A stretch of 64,000 bases of DNA, from positions 1,798,001 through 1,862,000 of the forward strand of contig NZ_LN907858.1 in assembly GCF_001460635.1 (NCBI RefSeq), read 5' to 3'. The notes below the pieces were generated by a model. That model searched no databases. It was not told the DNA's origin and worked only from the letters and a program-made list of their open reading frames with translations. The number at the start of each line of letters is the position of its first letter. Position 1 is the stretch's first letter. Shown here piece by piece: positions 27,399-35,997 of the stretch. Position numbers and translations under genes: made by a program. This DNA comes from Helicobacter typhlonius. GTDB lineage: Bacteria > Campylobacterota > Campylobacteria > Campylobacterales > Helicobacteraceae.

Positions 27399-29249
27399 TT
27401 AATCTCCCTTTGTCGTAATCGTGCGCAAATAACCATTCTCACTTAGCATTACATAAAGTCGCCCAAGCATTTCTTTCTTGCCCTCGCTATCGAGGTTTTG
27501 ATTATCCTCGATATGCTGCTTTAGCCTACGCTCTATGTCTTTAGTATCATAATCCAAATCATCAAGCACATCTAAAATCGTTTGAGCTTCAATGAGGCGA
27601 GTAAGCTCATAGCCCTTATTTAAATCATCATCAAATTCCACGCTAAATTCTGTGGGGTGCGTGAAGAGATTATGCCGCATTCCAAGCACCTCCTGATACG
27701 CACCCACAAGGAAAAATCCCAAAAAATATTCCTCTTTTGTAACATCTACATCGTGCAAAAAAAGCGGCTGTGTCGCATTAAAAGCAATCTCACCATCAGA
27801 ATCACAAGTAATATCCCATAAACTCGCGCTTCGATTCGGTCGGCGATTGAGCCTATCAAGGGGCATAACAGGAAAGTTTTGCGCCAACCCCCAATAATCA
27901 GGCAAACTTTGGAAAAAGCTACAATTCAATAAGTAACGCTCCTGCACCTGCTCTTGAATCTGTAAAATCTCATTAAAATTCTTATGTTTTAAAAGCTTAA
28001 TAACTTTTTTGATGATGAGATGCACGAGCACTTCGGTATTTGAGCGGTCTTGCAAATCAATATAGCCCAAATCAAAAAGCGTAAGCAAAGATTCCATATG
28101 GTCAAGACTATCGTGGAGATATTCAATCGCATTTTTCTCCACCACGCTATTATAGAGATCAAAAAGCTCTTCAATAAGCGGAGGATTGCTCTTTTTAAGC
28201 TTGAGGGCTTTTTCGTCATATTCTTGTGAAAAAAGCTCCAAAACAGGCGCGATAAGCACTGCGTGGCTTGCGGCGATAAATCGCCCAGATTCTATAAAAA
28301 TATCAGGCTCTGGCTCTTTTTTGTTTTTAGCAATCTCGCGCAAAGAAAACACAACATCGCCGCTAAATTCATTCAAAGTGTAGTTGCGATTATTCGCGCC
28401 CTCGTGTTGCGTGTATTCCACAGCGAGCCCTCCACCGATATTGACGCATTTTAGATTTTTTGCTCCCTTTTTGCGTAGCTCCGCATAGATATTTCCCGCC
28501 TCCCTAATAGCGCGCTTCAGCGGTGAAATATCGCTAATTTGGCTACCGATATGGAAGTGAATCATTGTAAATTTATGCAGGAGCTGCTCTTTTTCAAGCA
28601 TATTTATCGCCTCTAAAAGCTCGGTGCTTGTAAGTCCAAACTTTGAGTTTATGCCCCCGCTTTTTGCCCAAATCCCCATTCCTGTGCTATGGAGGCGGAT
28701 TCTAAGTCCAATATTAGGATAAGGCTCACCTAGCTCACGCGCCACCTCGATAATCGTCCCTAGCTCGTTTAAGCCCTCGATTGTAAGCGTAATATCGTGT
28801 CCCATATTCGCTGCACTAAAGCCTAGAGAAATCATCTCCTTATCTTTGAATCCATTAACCGTTATGGGCGCATCTTTATTCGTATAAGCCATAGCGAGGA
28901 TAAGCTCGGATTTACTCCCCGCCTCTAGCCCATAGCATTTATCCTTGCTCTGCTCTACAAGTGGGAGGACGAAATTTGGCATTTGATTGACTTTGAGGGG
29001 AAAAACAGCCTTAAATCTACCCTTGTAAGAATACTCTTTAATCGCGTCTTCAAAAGAAGCAAACACCTTATCAACTTGCTTTTTTATTAAATGCGGAAAT
29101 CGAAGCAACAATGGTCCTTTGTAGCCTTTCTCACGCGCCTCCTGCACAATGTCAATCAACGCCGGTTTATGCCTATAATTTACCTTAACCTTGCCATTAT
29201 CGATAGTAAAGTCGTTGTTGCTCCAAAAATTAATGCCATAATCTACCAT
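27399..29249 (-). CDS. speA: Biosynthetic arginine decarboxylase
   Basis: SpeA converts arginine to agmatine on the way to putrescine and spermidine. It is a PLP enzyme of the alanine-racemase fold. From the ATG at 29249 it has 616 residues: FKAVFPLKVNQMPNFV near residue 80 carries the PLP lysine, and KFTMIHFHIGSQISDI, CVNIGGGLAVEYT and IFIESGRFIAA are conserved substrate or phosphate motifs. A GTG five codons upstream is less likely. It forms an operon with cysE, an unusual pairing that joins polyamine and cysteine synthesis. Confidence 0.95.
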   Translation of the reverse strand: MVDYGINFWSNNDFTIDNGKVKVNYRHKPALIDIVQEAREKGYKGPLLLRFPHLIKKQVDKVFASFEDAIKEYSYKGRFKAVFPLKVNQMPNFVLPLVEQSKDKCYGLEAGSKSELILAMAYTNKDAPITVNGFKDKEMISLGFSAANMGHDITLTIEGLNELGTIIEVARELGEPYPNIGLRIRLHSTGMGIWAKSGGINSKFGLTSTELLEAINMLEKEQLLHKFTMIHFHIGSQISDISPLKRAIREAGNIYAELRKKGAKNLKCVNIGGGLAVEYTQHEGANNRNYTLNEFSGDVVFSLREIAKNKKEPEPDIFIESGRFIAASHAVLIAPVLELFSQEYDEKALKLKKSNPPLIEELFDLYNSVVEKNAIEYLHDSLDHMESLLTLFDLGYIDLQDRSNTEVLVHLIIKKVIKLLKHKNFNEILQIQEQVQERYLLNCSFFQSLPDYWGLAQNFPVMPLDRLNRRPNRSASLWDITCDSDGEIAFNATQPLFLHDVDVTKEEYFLGFFLVGAYQEVLGMRHNLFTHPTEFSVEFDDDLNKGYELTRLIEAQTILDVLDDLDYDTKDIERRLKQHIEDNQNLDSEGKKEMLGRLYVMLSENGYLRTITTKGD

Positions 29250-29358
29250 ATTTCCGCGCCTCACTTGTGGTAAAAAAGAGTGAATTATAGCACTTTAATA
29301 GCACTTTATGGCTATACTTATGCAAAACAAACCTATTCTCTACACAAATGGAGCATAA

Positions 29359-30000
29359 ATGCACAATCCTAACGATACCCTCGCGGATTCACAGCCTAGC
29401 CACAGCGCAGATTCTACCTTACAATCTAACGCAAAAACGCAAAAGGCACGAGATTTTTTGCCTATGCTTGATATACCGCAGGAAAACCTTACACATTTAG
29501 GATTCTTAAATGAGCTTATAGAACATATAGAGACGCTAGGATTCCTCAATATGAATCTTGCGTCCTTTACGCTTGAGGTAATTGCCCTAGATAGCGCGGA
29601 TATGCGCGAGCTAAATAGCACTCATCGGGGCAAAGATACCACCACTGATGTATTATCCTTTCCTTTATGCTGTGATATGTTTAGCGAATCTCACACATTG
29701 ACAGATATGATTTTGAATGAAAATTTAGAGGCACAGGAGTATAAAGGGGGGGATTCTAATGAATCTATGCTCCCGCTGTGTTTAGGAAGTGTAGTGATAA
29801 ACTATGAACTTGCCGAGCAAGTTGCCAAAAAGCACGGGCATAGCGCACAAGATGAAATAAGTTTGCTTTTTATCCACGGGCTTTTGCATATTTTGGGCTT
29901 TGATCACGAAGTGGATAATGGGGAGCAGCGCACAATGGAGCAAAGGATTATAGAATCTTTGGGATTAAAAGAAAGCTTAATCGTGCGTGAAATGGGCTAA
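29359..30000 (+). CDS. ybeY: Endoribonuclease YbeY
   Basis: YbeY is a zinc-dependent RNase for 16S rRNA 3'-end maturation and ribosome quality control. The zinc motif HGLLHILGFDH (HxxxHxxxxxH) is near the C-terminus, and TTDVLSFPL is the other signature. At 213 residues it is longer than the usual 150, because of an N-terminal extension and an insertion (about residues 105-135). The insertion's codons include a run of seven G (29746-29752), where slippage would break the frame. It is monocistronic and divergent from speA. Confidence 0.92.
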   Translation: MHNPNDTLADSQPSHSADSTLQSNAKTQKARDFLPMLDIPQENLTHLGFLNELIEHIETLGFLNMNLASFTLEVIALDSADMRELNSTHRGKDTTTDVLSFPLCCDMFSESHTLTDMILNENLEAQEYKGGDSNESMLPLCLGSVVINYELAEQVAKKHGHSAQDEISLLFIHGLLHILGFDHEVDNGEQRTMEQRIIESLGLKESLIVREMG

Positions 30001-30176
30001 ACTCTGCCTACCTCGCACGATAAAAATAAAAATTGATGTGCTTATAAAAAATCTTTGAAAAATTCTTTAAGCCAAACTTTCATTTCCTCGTTGCGCTGTA
30101 ATCTTAGCATACAAATTCTTGATACATTCCTTAACTTTTCTTTTTATGCTTATGTAGGAAATATGTTATACCCCCT

Positions 30177-30326
30177 TTTTTAAACTTGCTTAAATTTAAG
30201 TAAATTTTAAGGGGAATAGACCAAAGAGTTCAATAATCCAAAAAAACAAACATTGTAGAAAGCAAATTGAATAAATGCAAGAGGGCGATAGTAGAGCGGA
30301 TTCGTGTATAGAATCCGCGCTTTTTT
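30177..30326 (+). ncRNA. Candidate small RNA ending in a strong terminator
   Basis: The 420-base gap between ybeY and tetR has no ORF. A -10-like TTATAC near 30166-30171 precedes about 150 bases ending in a textbook terminator. The 5' part can form a long AT-rich hairpin closed by CCCCTT (30172-30177) and AAGGGG (30209-30214). A small RNA is one reading; a long ybeY 3' UTR is the other. The sequence alone does not decide. Confidence 0.35.
30296..30326 (+). terminator. Rho-independent terminator
   Basis: GCGGATTC and GAATCCGC form a perfect 8-base stem with a 7-base loop, followed by GC and six T on the plus strand. There is no T run on the other side, so it is directional and does not serve tetR. 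Confidence 0.8.
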
Positions 30327-30419
30327 AGAGCAGATTCTCAACGCACCAAGCTCCCCCTAAGTTTAATTAAGTATAGCCCCAAAAATTAAGCTTAATATTT
30401 TACAAGATTCTCACTTGCA

Positions 30420-31061
30420 CTATTTGCCGCCTCTTGCAATCTCCTGCCACACTCTTAAAAGCTCCGAGCTAATCTCCTCATCAATAACACTTAGTCCCAC
30501 GCCCTCGCACATTATACGCAAATGCCGCACCTTATGTGTGTATTCGATTTGGCTAAGTGGGTAGAGCGCACTATCAAGCCATACATACACACCCCACACG
30601 AGCATTTGACTTGCCGCCTTTGGATAAGCGACATTGAGCGAGCCATCATTGTTGCCCTCTTCTATGAGAGATTCTACAATAGGGACAATATGATTGTGCT
30701 TGAGACGATACCCAAGGGCACGAAAAGAGCCAAAAAGCGTGTTTGAATCCTGCACAAACGCCTTGTGTTTTAGCATATAATCCAAATGTTGCATAATAAT
30801 TGTTTTAATCTTATCTCTACCATTTTTGTGAGGATACTGAATCTGCCATATCTGCTTTATTTGCTGCTCGTATTGCCAAAAGATAGATTCTAAAATATCA
30901 TCTTTACTATCAAAATAATGGTAAATCGCGCCCTTGCTTAAACCATAAGTGGCTAATTTATCGACAATATCTTGCATTCTCACATTTTCAAATCCGTGCT
31001 TATTAAAAAGCTTGAGTGAAATATCAAGGATTTTTTGTGCGCTTTTGTGATTCTTTGGCAT
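30420..31061 (-). CDS. TetR/AcrR family transcriptional regulator
   Basis: The 213-residue protein has a typical N-terminal DNA-binding domain: AQKILDISLKLFNKHGFENV, RMQDIVDKLATYGLSKGAIY, HYFDSKDDILESIF. The C-terminal ligand domain is not identifiable. TetR proteins usually repress their own or a neighbouring efflux or metabolic gene. The nearest gene on this strand is the YedE-type transporter 270 bases upstream. Several nested inverted repeats lie in between (31103-31162), probable operators. Confidence 0.9.
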   Translation of the reverse strand: MPKNHKSAQKILDISLKLFNKHGFENVRMQDIVDKLATYGLSKGAIYHYFDSKDDILESIFWQYEQQIKQIWQIQYPHKNGRDKIKTIIMQHLDYMLKHKAFVQDSNTLFGSFRALGYRLKHNHIVPIVESLIEEGNNDGSLNVAYPKAASQMLVWGVYVWLDSALYPLSQIEYTHKVRHLRIMCEGVGLSVIDEEISSELLRVWQEIARGGK

Positions 31062-31102
31062 AGTATTCCTTTTAGAATCGAGTATTATTTTGGTGTGGAT
31101 TG

Positions 31103-31162
31103 CATATCAAACAATTGATTTTATCTTAACATACAAAAGACAAACAAAAGTATGTTGATATG
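31103..31162. promoter_or_regulatory. Nested inverted repeats upstream of tetR
   Basis: CATATCAA (31103-31110) is the exact complement of TTGATATG (31155-31162). Within them AACATAC (31128-31134) mirrors GTATGTT (31150-31156), and ATCAA-ACAA-TTGAT starts at 31105. They are plausible binding sites for the TetR regulator itself. Which dyad is functional is unclear. Confidence 0.45.
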
Positions 31163-31329
31163 TATATAAATGCCTAGATTAAGCTTTTATAGAGAAGTAA
31201 AATTTTTAAAATCAAGTTATGAAATGGTAAATCCTAAGAACTCGCATATAGAATCGAGATTATTGACTAAGATAGAGGATTAAAGCTATACATAGAGTTT
31301 GCATAACGCAAACCCTACAAAAATTCAAG

Positions 31330-32385
31330 CTACTTTTTTGCGAAAATACCAAGATAAATAGCAAATAAAAACCCAAGCCCAACAGCCCAAGGTGCATAGG
31401 CGCTAATGCCATTTGGCGAGCTTGCAAGTAAAAAATTATGTGCTATTGCAGCTCCAGCTACCATACCGAGTATGAATATCACTGAACTTAAGTTTCCTGT
31501 CCCCATTTGCACGAGGTGTTTTCCGGGACAGCCCTCACTCAAGCTAAAGCATAATCCAGCTAAAACCATACCTAAGAAATTCCATACAAAATCATTGTGA
31601 GCTATGGCTTGTCCCTCAAAGCCAAATTTGTATTGTCCTAGGGCGAAATTAACTATACTTGCAGACGCGATAATAGCAACTATGCCCCAAAACATTGAAA
31701 AATCTCCCCTAAAAGCCCTTGAAAAAGCACCTACCGAGCAAAATTTGCTTTTGTGCATAAGGATTCCAACAATAGCACCAATCACTAAAGAAACAAGTAT
31801 GGCAGCGTGTTGAGAAGCGGGACCCTTTGTAGAGGTAAAAGGTATGCCATTACTTAGCTTTAAGCCAAAAATTAAAACGCCAAGCATAAGCAAAGTCAAA
31901 ACAACAGGCAAAAATCCTATGCTCTTACTGACAGAAACACTCTCTTGAAGTTTGTATCCGCGACTTTTGAAAAACATTCCCAAACCAACGCCCCCGGCTA
32001 AGCCTAAGAATCCGGCGATAGCTGTCATATCTCCCCCGCCAAGTCTCAAAAAAGCCCTCCAAGGACAGCCTAGAAATACAAGTGCGCCAATCATAGCAAA
32101 TATGCCTAAGAAAAAGAGTGAAAATGCTGAAGCAGAACCCTTTGCGCTAAATTCTTTTGTCCAAAACATACTCGCTAAAAAGCCACCTATGATAAGTCCA
32201 AAAAGCTCGGGTCTTAAGTATTGAAGAGTCTCTACGCGGTGAAATCCAAGTGCGCCGCTACTATCACGCAAAAAACAAGCTGCACATATTCCCATATTTC
32301 CGGGATTTCCGGCATAAACCAAATAAGCAGCTAAAGCACCAAGTGCTATCCCTGAAACAATAAACCATTTTGTGTTTGCATTCAT
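31330..32385 (-). CDS. YedE/YeeE-family transporter (putative selenium transporter)
   Basis: From the ATG at 32385 (AAGGAG upstream) the protein has 351 residues and about ten helices. Conserved cysteine-containing segments are MGICAACFLRD, FLGCPWRAFLRLGGGD, HKSKFCSVGAFSRAF and SEGCPGKHLVQMG. These mark the YedE branch of the YeeE/YedE thiosulfate/sulfur-transport superfamily, often annotated as selenium-metabolism membrane protein. The cysteines probably relay a sulfur or selenium species. No selD, selA or tusA-like gene is adjacent, so the substrate is uncertain. Confidence 0.8.
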   Translation of the reverse strand: MNANTKWFIVSGIALGALAAYLVYAGNPGNMGICAACFLRDSSGALGFHRVETLQYLRPELFGLIIGGFLASMFWTKEFSAKGSASAFSLFFLGIFAMIGALVFLGCPWRAFLRLGGGDMTAIAGFLGLAGGVGLGMFFKSRGYKLQESVSVSKSIGFLPVVLTLLMLGVLIFGLKLSNGIPFTSTKGPASQHAAILVSLVIGAIVGILMHKSKFCSVGAFSRAFRGDFSMFWGIVAIIASASIVNFALGQYKFGFEGQAIAHNDFVWNFLGMVLAGLCFSLSEGCPGKHLVQMGTGNLSSVIFILGMVAGAAIAHNFLLASSPNGISAYAPWAVGLGFLFAIYLGIFAKK

Positions 32386-32500
32386 TATGAACTCCTTATG
32401 TTTGTTTGAAATCAAACTGACCTCTAAGGCTGAAATTATACTCAAAAATCACGCAAAACAAGATTTTAAAAGCACAATAAACATAAAGAGAGCAAAAAGG

Positions 32501-32932
32501 TTAAGTAGATTGTGTAATATTGTGTGATTGCATATATCGTTGCAAGATTTCACACGCACTTAGAGAATCTATGCGCCCATCTTTTTGAGCTTTGGCACGA
32601 TTTTGCCTTTTCATATAAGAGAGAGATTGCAAAGCATTAGAGCTTGTATAGTCCTCATTGACAAAGCAAATCTCACCCTCAAAACTAAGAAGGGAGATAA
32701 AATGAGAGATGCGCTTTTGCATATCACTATGCTCTGCTTCCCCGCCGCTTGGTATTCCCACGACAAGTATGTGTATGTCGCGCTCTTTGAGAACATTATC
32801 AAGCTCTTTTGCAGCTTGATTACGATTGTGGCGCGAAATAGGCTCTAAAGGCAAAATAATTCCCTCTTTAAGAATTGCTATCCCTATGCGCTTCAACCCC
32901 ACATCACACGCTAAGATATTTATCTCTTTCAT
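32501..32932 (-). CDS. ruvX: Holliday junction resolvase-like RNase YqgF/RuvX
   Basis: The 143-residue RNase H-fold nuclease has the first catalytic Asp in LACDVGLKRIGIA, the LVVGIPSGG strand and the FVNEDYTSSNA segment. YqgF acts in pre-16S rRNA processing; a recombination role was first proposed. It lies downstream of dprA on the same strand, as in H. pylori and Campylobacter. Confidence 0.9.
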   Translation of the reverse strand: MKEINILACDVGLKRIGIAILKEGIILPLEPISRHNRNQAAKELDNVLKERDIHILVVGIPSGGEAEHSDMQKRISHFISLLSFEGEICFVNEDYTSSNALQSLSYMKRQNRAKAQKDGRIDSLSACEILQRYMQSHNITQST

Positions 32933-33066
32933 TTTTACCTTACCCCTTTCTCTCCGCTTGTTTTTAGAAACTCAATACCCTTGCCTTGATGTCTTTAGAA
33001 TCTGCGTCTTTGATAACCCTAGCTTCTACAAGATTCATTTTTTGCCCTTAAATCCACCCTCTATCC

Positions 33067-33897
33067 CTACACCACACGAATAAATCCAGATTCTCTTATA
33101 ATTTTTCCCATTAGCTCATATTCATAGAGAATCTCCCCAAACAGCGCGTATGCCTCATCGAATCGGGGATTTTTCGCACAAAAGGCTAAGATTTTATCAC
33201 TTTCTTTCGCAGATTCTGCACTCTCAAAAGATTCTAAGCTCTGCGAATCTCCAAAAATAGACTTTATAAAAGTAGGAATGTGATAAATCGCTTCCGCCTT
33301 GCCATCGGCTAGAAGTTTATTTGTCCCCTCGCTTTCGCCTATACGATGAGACAGCACAAAAAGGGGTTTCCCTAATTCCAAAGCAATACGCGCACTCTGC
33401 ATTGAGCCACTCGCAATATCAGCTTGAGGGATTATCACACAATCACTCAAACCAACAACAAGACGATTACGCTCCAAAAAACTAAAGCGATGAGGCATAT
33501 ATGCGCTTTCATACTCGCTCAAAACAACGCATTCTTTCATCATCTTTTGAATCATCTCTGCATTGCTTTTAGGATAGCAAATCTCCAAACTCGCGGGAGA
33601 AAACATTATCGTGCGCGGGAAAGCGTGCGTATGTGCGATAATATCCACGCCCAAAGCCCCACCGCTTACCACCACGCCACCAGCATTTGCAATCTTAGTA
33701 GCCAAAGTAGCTACACAAGACTTCGTATAAGGATTAGGCTTTCGTGTGCCAACAATGGCGATTTTATGCGCGGCGGATAAAAGGCTTTCACACTTCGTGC
33801 GCTCACCACGATAAAAAAGTTTTGCAGGAGGATTAGGTAAGGAGCGCAGGGCTAGTGGCAAATCCTCTAACTCGCATATAGAATCGAGACTATTCAT
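33067..33897 (-). CDS. dprA: DNA processing protein DprA
   Basis: DprA protects incoming single-stranded DNA and loads RecA in natural transformation. The 276 residues hold the Rossmann-like core (KIAIVGTRKPNPYTKSC, VVVSGGALGVDIIAHTHA, FSFLERNRLVVGLSD, GSMQSARIALELGKPLF) and a C-terminal winged-helix-like segment. It overlaps the upstream deacetylase gene by 4 bases (ATGA). Its presence suggests competence for DNA uptake, relevant to the repeated octamer and to the pseudopilin-like genes. Confidence 0.93.
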   Translation of the reverse strand: MNSLDSICELEDLPLALRSLPNPPAKLFYRGERTKCESLLSAAHKIAIVGTRKPNPYTKSCVATLATKIANAGGVVVSGGALGVDIIAHTHAFPRTIMFSPASLEICYPKSNAEMIQKMMKECVVLSEYESAYMPHRFSFLERNRLVVGLSDCVIIPQADIASGSMQSARIALELGKPLFVLSHRIGESEGTNKLLADGKAEAIYHIPTFIKSIFGDSQSLESFESAESAKESDKILAFCAKNPRFDEAYALFGEILYEYELMGKIIRESGFIRVV

Positions 33898-34886
33898 TGA
33901 CCAAAAGGAGCGCGGACATAACGCGTAGTTTTACTCTCTGCGAGGTAAGATTCTAAATCTGCTGGGCTAACAAGCACAATATCATTTTGTATTTGCTTAC
34001 TCATTTGGGACAACGCCTTAAAAGTCGCGTCATTTGGGTGGCAAATGCCGATCGCATAGCCTTTTTTACGCGCCTTTGCTATGAGTGATTTAATCTGTGT
34101 TTTGATATAAGTAATATTTGTTTCATTGTCTAAAAATACATCTCGCGCCATAATGAGTCTGCCCTGCTCGGTGGCTATACGCTCACTTACCGGGTGGCTT
34201 GTCGTAATACTATCAATGAATTTGAATCCAAGCTCATCAAAGATTTCAAGCAGATTTAGCATATCTGCGTAGCTTTGGGTAAATTTGCTCCCCGTGTGGT
34301 TATTAATATACACAAGATTAGGAAAATCTACCTTGATAGCCACTAGTTGTGCCTTTAGTGTTTCTTTAGATACGCCCGCTTTAATGGGCGTGATTTCATT
34401 TTGCACAAATCGCTTTGCTTCAAGCGGGAGATGCACCATAAATGGCTTATTTTTCGCATTCAAATACTCTGCGATATGCGGTGTGCTGGGATTGTGTTTT
34501 GTTTTTGGGAAAATTGATGGCGTGATATTAAATTGTAATTTTTCAAGTTTTTTTACTTGTGAAAGGCTAGAAAGGTCGTCCATTATAAGCAACACCTTTG
34601 GTTTGTCTCCTAATCTCTGTATAGAATCTTTTGAATCTTGTGGATGATGTTTGCTATCAACTTGCAAATTCTCTAAAGTTTGCTGCGATTGTAAATCCTT
34701 AGAATCTTGCGTATTTTGTGAATCTTGTGGGTTTTTCTGCGACTCTAAATCAATAAAATTGTCATTATGAAAGTAGGAAAATATCTTGCCAATCCCATAC
34801 ACTAATGGGTGCTTAGATTCTAAATCAAAGGGAGCATCTGCCTTAGCTACACACATCATAAGAGCTAAGCAATACAAAATGCGCAC
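33894..34886 (-). CDS. Divergent polysaccharide deacetylase family protein
   Basis: I place the start at GTG 34886, right after the minE stop, which gives 330 residues with a signal peptide (RILYCLALMMCVAKADA). Starts further upstream would overlap minE in another frame. After a Gln/Asp-rich spacer the NodB-related domain begins VLLIMDDLSS, with MVHLPLEAKRF, NNHTGSKFT and YAIGICHPNDAT. This is the YibQ-like divergent polysaccharide deacetylase family, periplasmic and probably acting on cell-wall glycan; activity is unproven. Position between minE and dprA suggests an envelope or division link. Confidence 0.85.
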   Translation of the reverse strand: MRILYCLALMMCVAKADAPFDLESKHPLVYGIGKIFSYFHNDNFIDLESQKNPQDSQNTQDSKDLQSQQTLENLQVDSKHHPQDSKDSIQRLGDKPKVLLIMDDLSSLSQVKKLEKLQFNITPSIFPKTKHNPSTPHIAEYLNAKNKPFMVHLPLEAKRFVQNEITPIKAGVSKETLKAQLVAIKVDFPNLVYINNHTGSKFTQSYADMLNLLEIFDELGFKFIDSITTSHPVSERIATEQGRLIMARDVFLDNETNITYIKTQIKSLIAKARKKGYAIGICHPNDATFKALSQMSKQIQNDIVLVSPADLESYLAESKTTRYVRAPFGQ

Positions 34887-34890
34887 CGAC

Positions 34891-35127
34891 TTATCCCCCC
34901 AATGTGATTTGCACTTCGAGGGTGCTGATATTTTGATTGCTGTTTGTGCTAAAGTGAATCTCATTTGATTTTGTATATTTTTGCACCACTTGCAAAATCT
35001 CCTTTTGCATATCCTCAAGGTATGGAATATTTGCGCTGCGCTCGTGTGCAAGAATGATGCTTAATCGTTCCTTTGCTCTAGATGCGCTTTTGTGTGAATC
35101 TTTTTGAAATAAGCTCAATAAACTCAT
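34891..35127 (-). CDS. minE: Cell division topological factor MinE
   Basis: The 78-residue protein has an N-terminal amphipathic MinD-binding region ([32 protein letters not shown]) and a C-terminal dimerisation domain ending EVQITLGG. MinE stimulates the MinD ATPase and drives pole-to-pole oscillation. It overlaps minD by 4 bases. Confidence 0.93.
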   Translation of the reverse strand: MSLLSLFQKDSHKSASRAKERLSIILAHERSANIPYLEDMQKEILQVVQKYTKSNEIHFSTNSNQNISTLEVQITLGG

Positions 35128-35939
35128 TTAAAAATCCTTTTAAGCGTGCCCATAACACCCTCACTTTCCAAAGAAACAAAAGGCACTTCTTCCCCTAAAA
35201 TGCGCTTTGCGATACGCATATATGCCTTTGAACTAGGGGATTGTGTGTAAATTACAGGCTCACCTGTATTTGTTGCACTCACAATTTTACTATCCTCTGG
35301 GATAAGCCCAATAAGAGGCAAAGCAAGTATGCCTAACACATCATCGGCTGAAAGCATTTCGCCCTTTTTTACAAGTTCTGGCTTAATACGATTGATGATG
35401 ATATGTTTTTGGACTTCTTCATTTTGTTGTGCTTTGTGGCTTTTTGCATCAATAATACCAATCACCCTATCGCTATCTCGCACCGAACTCACTTCCGGCG
35501 TAACAACAATAAGTGCTCTATCTGCCCATAATATTGCGTGTTCAAACCCACTCTCAATCCCCGCTGGAGAATCTATAAGAATATAGTCAAAATTTTCTCG
35601 CAAAGATGCAATGAGTTTACCCACTTTATCCTTATCAAGGATTGTTTTATCCTTTGTCTGTGAAGCAGGAAGAAAGTAAAGATTTTTTGTTTTTTTATGA
35701 TTGATGAGGGCTTGTGAGAGATTGCATTTACCTTCCATTACATCAATGACATCATATACAATGCGATTTTCTAGCCCAAGGAGCATATCAAGGTTACGCA
35801 AACCAATATCAAAATCTATCGCTACAACTTTCTTCCCACTAGATTCTAGCTCCATAGCTAAACCCACAGCGAGATTTGCTGTTGCGGTAGATTTGCCCAC
35901 ACCGCCTTTACCTGAAGTAATCGTAATAACTTGTGCCAT
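35124..35939 (-). CDS. minD: Septum site-determining ATPase MinD
   Basis: The 271 residues from the ATG at 35939 (GGGAG upstream) begin [20 protein letters not shown], the deviant Walker A motif. The switch region [16 protein letters not shown] and [14 protein letters not shown] follow. The C-terminal amphipathic membrane-targeting helix is [11 protein letters not shown]. MinD with MinC blocks polar division; minC is not in the window. Confidence 0.95.
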   Translation of the reverse strand: MAQVITITSGKGGVGKSTATANLAVGLAMELESSGKKVVAIDFDIGLRNLDMLLGLENRIVYDVIDVMEGKCNLSQALINHKKTKNLYFLPASQTKDKTILDKDKVGKLIASLRENFDYILIDSPAGIESGFEHAILWADRALIVVTPEVSSVRDSDRVIGIIDAKSHKAQQNEEVQKHIIINRIKPELVKKGEMLSADDVLGILALPLIGLIPEDSKIVSATNTGEPVIYTQSPSSKAYMRIAKRILGEEVPFVSLESEGVMGTLKRIFK

Positions 35940-35997
35940 ATCTGCTCCCATTTATCAATTAAAATATCATTATATAATGCTAAAGTTTAGTATGCGC

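Noticed and set aside
31330-32385. Complete selenium pathway around the YedE-type transporter
   Set aside because: No selD, selA, selB or selU-like gene is near; the transporter alone does not establish it.
34887-35051. N-terminal extension of the deacetylase through minE
   Set aside because: It would overlap most of minE in another frame and destroy the signal peptide position; GTG at 34886 directly after the minE stop fits better.
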